Source of the DNA: Liriodendron chinense
Lineage: Eukaryota; Streptophyta; Magnoliopsida; Magnoliales; Magnoliaceae
Direction of reading: 5' to 3'
Length of the DNA: 64,000 nt
Assembly: GCA_003013855.2 (NCBI GenBank)
Contig: ML058392.1
Coordinates: forward strand, 1,736,001 to 1,800,000
Made by a program: the position numbers and the translations under genes. This document shows, piece after piece, positions 55,665 to 64,000 of this stretch. Under the pieces are notes generated by a model. It worked only from the letters and a program-made list of their open reading frames with translations, had not been told where the DNA came from and ran no database searches. Every line of letters begins with the position of its first letter. Position 1 is the first letter of the stretch.

Positions 55665-57830
55665 ATGGTGAGAGATTCCGATGACGAAGCTGTCCCTTTG
55701 GGGGATGCAACTTCGAATTCATTTTCCTCAAACAACACAAGAGTCCCTGCGGGGAGATACTCTACATCTAGGTATCCTTCGATAATGACGGAGGAACGAT
55801 TAAATGAGTTATGGGAAAGATACCGGATCCCTGACTTCGTCATTCTCCGGTTACCTAGAGAGGGAGAGACTCCGAATTCTCCACCTCCGGGCTGTGTGAC
55901 TTTGTATGACTATTTTTCATTCTTGGTGTGCGTCTTCCCCTTCACCCCTTTATCCGAAACGTACTTCGTATTTACAAAATTGCCCCCGGACAACTTATTG
56001 TAAATGGCTGGAGGGTTGTTCTGAGTGCTTTTTTCTCTGGAAATAAGCCGAAAATGAAGATTTAAAAGCTAAAGAGTTCCTTAAAATGTTTCAACTCAAG
56101 AAAGTTCCTTCTAGTGAGGGTTGGTATTATCTATGCTATTGGCACCGGGATAATTACATTTTGGAAAAACCCACTTCGAATTACCCTGGGTGGAGGAAAC
56201 GATGGTTTTATGCCTCCGAAAATTGGGAATCTGACGTAGGGTCCAACCCTGGGGACCATAACCTTAGTCGCTTCTTTGGTGAAGGAGGGTAAATCTTCAT
56301 TTCGCCACATTTTCATAGTAGTTTTAATCTCTTATTTACCCAACTCTGCTCGTGTTCGCAGGTATTCCAACTGGAGGAAAGCCGAGTTTGAGAGGGAGGA
56401 TTAACGAGAAGATCGTTAAAATCTACAAACTATCGGTTAGCGATAGGAACATCAAGTCCACCCTCTCGCTTCCACGACTTGCTGCTTCCGGACTGATATC
56501 TCAGGAGGAAGTCACTATGGCGAACATTGGTGAGAAGAGAGGATTGTTGCCCTGAGGGGTACCACCTCGAAGAGACAAAAGAAGATGACGGTTGGTCCAT
56601 CTCATCCATCTAGTCGGTCGCATGAGCCTGCCAGAGGCTCACAACCATGCAACCCTCTTCCTTAGACTATGATGAATGCTCTGGTTGTTCCTCTAGAGCC
56701 ACTGGTTATTGACATCATTGATAACTCCCCGAGAGGCGATGAGGCGAGGCCGAGTCGTCCCTCAAGTGAAGGGCATCGCGAGCCTAATGTTGCTCACGAG
56801 TTGGTTCCTTCTCGTGAGCCATCTGTTGCTCATGATGCGAGCACTACTGGGCTGGTCGTGGCTCAGCCATCTGGAGTTGGGACGTTCAATATCCCAAGTC
56901 ACTTGCATCCGATTTGCAAGTTTATATTTGATAACATCACCCCGCAGACTTTTGGTACTCTTCCCAAGACTAGTCCCGAGGATCTCTCTCTAGATGCGGC
57001 GGTGAGGATGATTCAGGTAAAAATACTTCAGTTTTGACTTATTTTCTCCTTCCTCCCTTTATTTTTGGGATGCTTGTTCCTTTGGTAACTCTTTACTCCC
57101 TGAACAAGGACTGGACCTCATTATACGGACAAGACGTGATATTATCGCTACTCGCCGTATCATTGATGAGGCCAAGGAGAAGAGACTTGCTCTGGAGAAG
57201 GTGATCCAAGGAAGGGATCAAGTCATCAAATCTCGCGAGACTCTGATTGCGAAGATGAATGAGGACAGAAAAATCCTCATTGAAAAGATCTAGGTCTTGA
57301 CCAACAGGTATCAAACCTTGGATACGAACTTCGCGAGACTCATGGAGATGAAGGACAAGATCGAGAAAGAGAGAGAGATTTTCCGCCAAGATAAAATTTC
57401 TCTGGAGGAGCAGCTCGCTGAGAGCAGGTCGCGACTGAAAGAAGTCAGCGATAGCTTGAAGAAAGAAAGGTCTATTCTCGCACAACTCAAAGATGATTCC
57501 ATTCTTTGGGAGGAGGAGAGAGTGGGCTACATTAAAATGTTATCTGAATAGGGACCCCGAGCGGTCATGGAGTTCCGTATTTCACAGTTGTACGATAATG
57601 AGCAATACGAGTCATACGATGCTGGTCACGACTTCGCATTGAGAGTAGTGCAGCGGATATCTCCATCATTCAATATGGAGGAATTCGAGAGGGTCGCAAC
57701 CGTCATCGCTGCTGAAGAGAGAGCAGCCGCTAAAAATGAAGCTATGGAAGCTACTCAAGCTGCGGGGGTTCCCGAGGTGGGCCCTGAGGTCGAGAGTAGC
57801 GCTCCTCCTCCAAGCGACACTCAGCAATGA
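55665..57830 (+). pseudogene. Antisense extra ORF (aORF) of element B, decayed
   Basis: Homologous to the A-family antisense ORF along its length: MVRDSDDEAVPLGDATSNSF, YRIPDFVILRLPREGETPNS, then FQLKKVPSSEGWYYLCYWHRDN, GIPTGGKPSLRGRINEKIVK and a coiled-coil exon 3 (EKEREIFRQDKISLEEQLAE). Putative introns 56289-56361 and 57017-57108 lie at the same places. Frameshifts or stops near 55900, 56050, 56555, 56660, 57290 and 57549 break it. Long, near-continuous protein similarity to A despite strong nucleotide divergence suggests past selection on the protein. An AATAAA word at about 57921 could be its poly(A) signal. Confidence 0.65.
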
Positions 57831-58187
57831 GCACCTCCTCTCTTTTCTTTTTTCTTTTATGTTGATCTAGGTCATCCCCTTTGTAAAAAAAAATCTTGAT
57901 ATTCCCTTTGAATGAAGTCCTAATAAAAAGAATCATTTTGACATTTTAACTTATTCTAGCAGTAGATTATTTGTATGTTAAATGCACAGATACTTAACTC
58001 ATGAAAAATGAGTTAGGCTCAATCCGAGGGTCTTGGTGACCACTTCCACATAGAGATAGACTGATCTATCAATTGTGAGATCTATCAATTGAGACTTTGG
58101 CTCTGTAGTAAGTAAAAGATTTGGTTAAGAGAACGTTTGTCTTCTCTTCAGGGCTATTCTGGTCCAAAGCAGAGCAGCGACCAGAAC
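57831..58187. other. B spacer between antisense ORF and truncated integrase
   Basis: No gene. Lacks the hairpin array seen in A. Keeps one GGGCTATTCTGGTCCA-type repeat near 58151, related to the A spacer, directly joined to the truncated integrase. Confidence 0.55.
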
Positions 58188-58700
58188 AGCGTTGTCAAAC
58201 TATTTTCCGTTGTCAGTGATTATAGTATGGGGGAGCCCATAACAGCATATGATGTGAATCTAGTAGTTTGTTTTTCAGTGATTTTGGTTAAAGGTTCTGC
58301 CTCGACCCATTTGGTGAAGTAATCGACTGCTATAATTGCAAACCTGTTCTGGCCTTTCTCGGTGGGTAATGATCTGATTATATCGATACCCCATTGGGAA
58401 AAAGGCCAAGGGTCATCCATCGATGTCATTTGCTCAGATGGCACGCGAGGAATTGGAGAATATCGTAGGCATTTATCGCATTTTTTGGAAAATTTGATTG
58501 CGTCCGCCTTCATGGTGGGCCAGTAGTGTCCTTGTCTTATTGCTTTATATGCTAAGGACCGTCCCCTGGGATGATTACCGCATGCCCCCTGGTGTATTTC
58601 ATCGAGAACACGGTGTGCTTCTTCTGGGTGACGACACCTTAATTATGGTAAAGTAAAACTTTTACGTAATAATATTCCGTTTTATAAGGTGTACCTAGCA
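58188..58700 (-). pseudogene. Integrase of B, C-terminal two-thirds deleted
   Basis: Frame 58513-58220 reads MKADAIKFSKKCDKCLRYSP, WGIDIIRSLP and AVDYFTKWVEAEPLTKITEK. Shortly after the ITDNG-like remnant (about 58205) the sequence jumps to the 3' spacer, so the third catalytic residue (Glu) and the whole C-terminal domain are gone. Compared with A, roughly 0.6-0.8 kb is deleted. Confidence 0.75.
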
Positions 58701-60545
58701 GCACGGTAACGAATTTGTCGCGCAGATTTTCTATCGTCTGGGAGTTGTTCGTTTTGAGGTAAAGGACGATGGGATCCATCCAGCATGGAGATAAATGCAA
58801 TGTGACTACTTGCTTTGGAGCGACGTGATCAATACTCAGAGAATGGAGATGCTCGATAGAAACAGATCGCGTTAAATCAAACTCTGGTGCGGAAGCAAAC
58901 TTTGCTAGAGAATCTGCGAGCTTATTCTTCTCGCGAGGAATGTGAATTATTTCATATTTGCTGAGTTTTGCGAGCAAGATAAGTACTCGAGATTTGTACA
59001 AAGCCATTCGCTCTTCTTTCGCCTCGAATTCGCCGAGCACTTGATTGATTATGAGCTGAGAGTCACTGTGAATAAGTAAGTTCTATATGGTGAGCACATT
59101 CGCTAATTCGAGGCCGACGATCAAGGCCTCATATTCTGCTTCATTATTAGAGACATGACTATCGAAGCTTAAAGCATATTGGAATTGTGATTCGTCGGGA
59201 GCGATTAAGATCAAGCCGGCTCCGCTACCAGACCCATCTACAAAAAGTGACCAGGGTGCTTGCTCACTGGTTGTAGGGTCATTGCTGGAGGTAGAATCAG
59301 CGGGGGTCGAATATGTAAATTCAGTAATGAAATCAACTACGGCTTGGGCCTTAATGGCGGTTCTTGAGCAGAATGTAATGTCATGTTCACGAGCTCAATT
59401 GCCCATTTAGTCAACCACCCAGATACCTCGGGCTTTTAAAGGACTTCCCTTAGTGGATGATTCGTAGGTACTAATATAGAATGGGCTTGGAAATAAGGTC
59501 ATAGTTTTCCGAGCTGCAGTTACTAAGGCCAGAACTAGTTTTTCCATATCGGAGTATCGAGTTTCGGCATCCACCATTGCTCGACTGACAAAATAAACGG
59601 GCCTCTGGACCCCAAAATCTTCTCTTATTAAGGTGGCGCTAACGGCCGTGGAAGATATAGATAAATAAAGAAAAAGCTGCTCATACGGAACAGGTTTGGA
59701 TAAGAAAGAGGCGCGCTCATATATTGTTTCAGTTACTGAAATGCCTCCCATACTGTTGGGTCCATACCCAGTTGGTTTTTGTAGTAGTGCGGAGAAGCTT
59801 AAAGAAAGGAAGGCATTTATCAGAGGCATGCGAAATAAACCTATTCAATGATGCAATGCGACCAGCCAATCATTGAATATCTTTGAGAGTGGATGGAGAC
59901 TTCATTTCAATCAAAGCTTTTATCTTCTCGAGGTTTACTTCAATCCCTCGTTGACCAACCATGAATCCAAGCAATTTTTCGACAAAGACTCCAATATCAT
60001 ATTTTTTTGGATTTAACTTCATTTGTTACTTCCTCATCAGATTAAAGGCTTCCCGAAGATCCGCGAGATGATCATTGGCCACAACACTTTTTATAAGCAT
60101 GTCGTCGACATAAAACTCCATATTCTTACCGATTTGAGCAGCAAACATTTTGTTGACCAAACGCTGATAAGTGGCTCCCGCATTCTTGAGGCCGAAAGGC
60201 ATTACTTTATAACAATATAAGCCTCGATCAGTGGTAAAAGAAATATTTTGACGATCAGGCGGATGCATCATAATCTGGTTGTAACCAAAATAAGCATCCA
60301 TAAAGCTGAGCAGGTCACGCCCTGCTGTTGAATCGACCAATTGGTCGATGCGGGGAGTCGGGAAACTGTCATTTGAGCAGGCCTTGTTCAAATTGGAGTA
60401 ATCTACACAAATCATCCGCTTACCATTGGCTTTGCGGACAAGAACCACGTTCGTAACCCATTCTAGGTAGTCAACCTCTTCGACGAAATTGACGGCCAAT
60501 AATTTTTTGACCTCAGCTTTAATCACCATTTGCCTTTCAGCCGTG
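58639..60545 (-). pseudogene. RT and RNase H domains of B
   Basis: RT frame 60529-60026 has NGKRMICVDYSNLNKACSND, FMDAYFGYNQI (Gly/Ser changed to Phe after Tyr) and YVDDMLIKS. 59829-59407 carries the thumb and gypsy RNase H (ETRYSDMEKLVLALVTAARK). 59040-58639 has the end of the archaeal-like RNase H (LADSLAKFASAPEF). Several stops and frameshifts lie between. Confidence 0.75.
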
Positions 60546-60885
60546 AACGCTCATCGACGCTGATGAATGGGTTTATACTCGGATTAACATTCAGACGATG
60601 GACTGTAACGTTGGGGTCGATACCTGGCATATCTTCATGAGACCAAGCGAATACGTCCTGATATTTGACTAGAAAATTGGTCAAGTTTGCTCGAAAGATA
60701 CAGCTTAGAGAGGATCCGATGTAGACCTTCTTGGAGGGATTATCTTTAGATAGATGGATTTCGACTGTCTCCCCTCCTGGGGTCCCTAATTAATGAACGT
60801 CCTTCCTCGGGTCCAACGCTGTTGCTATCGGGGGATTCGCTTGGTCTCCCATAATTGTTATAATAGAAGCTGATTGGACACTTTT

Positions 60886-61407
60886 TCAATCTTGTACCAC
60901 GACTTCGTAGCACGCTCGAGCTTCCTTTTGGTTCCCTTGTACTACCCCGACTCCGTTTGGAGTGGGGAATTTAATGCATAAATAAAGGGGGTGTAGAGCT
61001 GCTCCTATTTTAGTGAGCGAGGGTCGACCCAAAATAGCATTGTACGCTGATTTTCGATCGACCACTAGGAAGTTAACAAACACAGTGATTTTGGCCGCAC
61101 TTTCTCCGAAGGTGACAGGAAGGTCGATGCTCCCTTCTGGTGTTCCAACTTCTCCCCCGAAGCCAATGAGGGGGGTGGAGATAGGTTTGAGTAAATTTCT
61201 AGCAAGTGTAATTTTATTGAAGGCTTCTAAATAAAGGATGTCTGCAGAGATACCTGTATCCAATATAATACGATGAGTTAAATAATTTAATACCTTTAAT
61301 GCGACTACAATGGATTCCTCATGAGGAAAATGAATTCCTTCAACATCTTCAAGAGAAAAAGAGATTGGGTGATGGCTAGGATTTGGCATATCGGACAATT
61401 TTTCCAA
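60886..61407 (-). pseudogene. Protease region of B
   Basis: 173 codons open: RIILDTGISADILYLEAFNK keeps the DTG, followed by GGEVGTPEGSIDLPVTFGES and YNAILGRPSLTKIGAALHPL. Similar throughout to A. The upstream linker (61661-61408) is out of frame. Confidence 0.75.
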
Positions 61408-61491
61408 CCAATAAATGTCTTGAGGCTTCTGAAACGCCTTCCGAGCATATGCTTTCCTTGAGGCTTGAGAATCTCATCCACAAGCTGGACC

Positions 61492-63078
61492 TTAAGCAAT
61501 GGTCCGAATCTCACCAGTGGGTTCCGCATCTTCTTGTGGAGGATGATGCTGAGGCGACCTTTTTCTTCGTCCTTGATGTGATGAGGTATCGGTTCTTTTA
61601 GGCGACCGATCTTGTCGGGCAACGTAATCCCAGAGATGCCCCTTCCGAATGAGAGCTTCAATTTGATCTTTCAGAGATATGCAATCTTGGGTATTATGCC
61701 CATGATCTTTATGGAAATAGCAAAACTTCCACTTATCTCTTTTTTCATGATCTGATTTAATCCTTGGAGGCCATTTAACATAAGATTTATGCTTTATCTC
61801 CATTAACACCTTTTTAGGAGACTAACTGAGAGGCGTATAGTTGCGATATTTACCAGAGTAAGGCTTCTTAGGGGAGCGATCCCACCGATCACGCCGATAT
61901 TTTCTATCGGAGGAAGAGATCTTCTCAGACTTACGTTTCTTCCCTTGTATACCGTGACGAGCCAAACCGACCTCTTCAGCATTAATGTATTTTTTAGCCT
62001 TGGCCTGGAATGCAGTCATGGTTTTAGGAGGATTTTTATCTAGGGCGAATCGAAATTTATCACTTGTGATTCCTGCTATAAGGGCAGTGAGGCTTTTGTC
62101 TTCAGGATAACCTTCAGTTTGGATGACTTTTGTTGTAAATCAAACTGTGAACTCCTTAATTGTTTCTCCATGTTGCTACTTTAGATCCGATGGATGAGAT
62201 GAGGGCTTTTTGGTACGGATACTTCCCATGAACTGAGAGAGGAAGAGATCCGATAATTGGAAAAAAGATTCTATAGATAGAGGTTTTAGGCCTCGAAACC
62301 ATGTACACGCTGCATCTTTTAGAGTTAAGGAAAAAGCCCTGCACATAATTTTCAAACTATATCCTTCCAACTCCATGAGAGACCTATATGTCTCCAAATG
62401 TTCAAGAGGATCACCAATACCAGTATATGGAACGATGCTAGGCGTTCTATATTTTATAGGCAAAGGGGCCTCCATTACCTCGCGAGTGAAGGGGGGTTCA
62501 GCTCGATGGATTGATATAAAAGTAGTAGGTGGGAGGTTGGATTGGTACCATTGTTTCATGTTGGTGAAACGATCTTCGATTCTCCTGAGATCTTCTTCCT
62601 AAGGTAAAGTATAACTCGACATTTCGACACCAGATTCTTGAGATCATCGTTGCCGAGAGGTGCTGGAGTGGATAGATTGTGGAGGTTGAGCTAGAATTTG
62701 ATTGTCGAGTGGTATGCGACTCGAAGGAGGATTTCACTGAGCTCGTGGCTCATCTACGGAATGTATGGAAGCTACTGGTGCATATTGTAGTGGCGATCCT
62801 TCTGAAGGTTGCTGCGATTCAAAAAAATACTGATCAAACCAATTGGATAAGGTTTGAAGTCCGGCTTTGAGGGTAAGGAGTGTATCTCCGACTAAACGCA
62901 TAACACCATCGTAGCCACCAGATATATCTTGGAATGAATTTTGCGAAGGTAGCTTAGGCTCTTCTGGGGGAATCCCCGTCGAAGCAGTCTGAGGGAGGTT
63001 GGGCGTTGGTTCAGGGATGTCTGGTGGGGGTAACATCTGCCTTGAGGTAGAAGGATGAGTCATCTTCTTAGGAGGCAT
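61492..63078 (-). pseudogene. Gag of B
   Basis: Starts at the Met at 63078 (MPPKKMTHPSTSRQ), 56 bp inside the PBS; an in-frame Met lies 15 bases further upstream (63093). Frames 63093-62734, 62559-62176, 62019-61822 and 61809-61492 cover a Pro-rich N-terminus, the gag domain (PYTGIGDPLEHLETYRSLME) and the zinc knuckle (CYFHKDHGHNTQDC). Multiple stops. Confidence 0.75.
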
Positions 63079-63146
63079 AGTGGGAGGTGACAATCGGTGA
63101 TGACAGCATATTGAATTCCGAGAAGTTCACACAAACGGCGCCAATC

Positions 63147-63894
63147 TGTTAATGTCAGATTCTGGTAACAGGCTCCTCCCAAATATTCGTCCTTCTTTAA
63201 ATGAGCTCCCCTCTAAACCTGAAAGCCAAAGAAGAAAACTAAGGGTGGCCGACGCTTAGCCGTTGGCCCTCCGAAGCTTAAGTCAGATGGGACTCGATAG
63301 TAAGATGAAGTGTGAGACGTGGGTTTTTAGATTGCATACCTTTGTCATCAGTGGGGTCATCTATTTATACAGGTCCGAGTGGTCCAGTTTGTTACACAAG
63401 CTATCGAGATCACTACTGATTTTAAGGGATAAGGTGCTTATCTCGTTAATCCTTATCCTTAGACAAAGGGATGGCATAAGCACTCTAGATGTCTAGTTAA
63501 TTACACCTAATCATGGAGATTCCTTGTGATTTGGGGCTACGAATAGAGACTAGCCCAAAATCAGCCTATTGGGGCTGCTGGTACTATAAGACAAGAGACG
63601 TCCCTACCAGAGACCAAAGATCAAGGCAGCTCGCATCATGGGGGTGTCATCAGTCGATGACTAGAGACCAAGGCTATTTGCATAACGAGATGTCATCACT
63701 CATCCCCCACTCACATCCTACAACTAGCGACCAATCCTACTCGTATATTTGGGAGTGTGTAGAGATGCGACATACGAGCTCCGACCATAGGGGCTCGTTG
63801 GTCGAATGATTAGGCCGTGACTTTAAGGAGTCAAAGGCACTCGCTGGTCTTGGGTCTTCAAACCTCTTCGACGACCAACTTTTATCCTATAAAC
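63147..63894 (-). repeat. B 5' LTR (right)
   Basis: Begins TGTTAATG, minus-strand TATA box GTATAAATAG at 63361-63370, ends near TATAAAC at 63894. The PBS lies three bases to its left. Confidence 0.8.
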
Positions 63895-64000
63895 TGGATA
63901 TCGGGCAAATAATAATTAATTTAATTGATTGAGGCCCTTAATTGAATTTCACAGGATGAACATGGGCCCAACCAATCAATCCTAGTGAGAATCGGCCACA
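63895..64000. other. Unassigned flank right of element B
   Basis: 106 bp, AT-rich start then mixed. No motif, ORF or repeat similarity recognised. Confidence 0.5.

Larger units (their letters stand above)
54529..63894 (-). mobile_element. Element B: older Tat-lineage retrotransposon (9.4 kb), decayed
   Basis: LTRs 54529-55276 and 63147-63894 (about 748 bp each), minus orientation, PBS TGGCGCCGTT at 63143-63134, PPT GGACTTGGGGGGCATC just inside the left LTR. Possible imperfect TSD TTGGA (54524-54528) against CTGGA (63894-63898); the right terminus reads TATAAAC instead of TATAACA. The LTRs differ at many positions (e.g. CTTTAGGTGAGCTACC against CTTTAAATGAGCTCCC), so it is older than A. Same gene plan as A, including the antisense ORF. 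Stops throughout, and integrase is truncated. Confidence 0.85.

Noticed and set aside
1..64000. Host protein-coding, tRNA or rRNA genes
   Set aside because: Every recognisable protein segment belongs to a retrotransposon, and no cloverleaf or rRNA-like stretch was noticed by eye.

Overview
The window looks like repeat-only nuclear DNA from a flowering plant. It contains no recognisable host gene and no tRNA or rRNA gene; every interpretable stretch is an LTR retrotransposon or a relic of one. Evidence for a plant: Ty3/gypsy elements of the Tat and Athila types, TGGCGCC-type primer binding sites like those paired with tRNA-Asp, and Tat hallmarks (a second, archaeal-like RNase H and an antisense extra ORF between pol and the 3' LTR). 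The species cannot be named from the sequence.

Layout of copy 1 (about 1-27915). The leftmost 69 bases are the primer-binding-site end of an element whose body lies off-window. Next is a very long minus-strand LTR (LTR1, 70-3780) with degenerate GGACGG-rich repeats. Then comes a decayed plus-strand Tat/Ogre-like 3' half (3781-9924): integrase relic, repeated 3' UTR and a six-unit ~150 bp array, split by a solo Athila-type LTR (LTR3, 6248-7640). A minus-strand Athila 3' end follows (LTR2 9925-11304, pol relic to about 14476), then a minus-strand Copia gag-protease relic (about 14600-15935). A young Tat element, A1 (15936-27095, TSD CTCAT), sits in the Copia relic. After 37 bp of Copia leader comes one LTR of a second Tat family, B (27133-27876), cut off 39 bp inside its internal domain.

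Layout of copy 2 (27916-about 55315). The whole stretch from 526 to 27915 is repeated almost base for base as a direct tandem copy, including Tat element A2 (43308-54490) with the same TSD. After 55315 element B continues to its other LTR and ends near 63894; 106 bp of unassigned sequence follow.

Two blocks of copy 2 are base-by-base COMPLEMENTS of copy 1 without reversal: 27916-29026 (against 526-1648) and 31723-31819 (against 4328-4425). DNA rearrangement yields reverse complements, not plain complements, so these are almost certainly assembly or gap-filling artefacts, and they cast doubt on the tandem duplication. Single-base indels that break frames in one copy and not the other point the same way (unpolished consensus).

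The most interesting biology is the antisense gene of Tat families A and B. It has its own TATA box at a conserved 153-158 bp from the ATG, two introns, an N-terminal domain resembling the 'putative gypsy type transposon' family and a coiled-coil C-terminus. It runs convergently toward gag-pol. In family A the two units meet at an array of hairpin-forming repeats.
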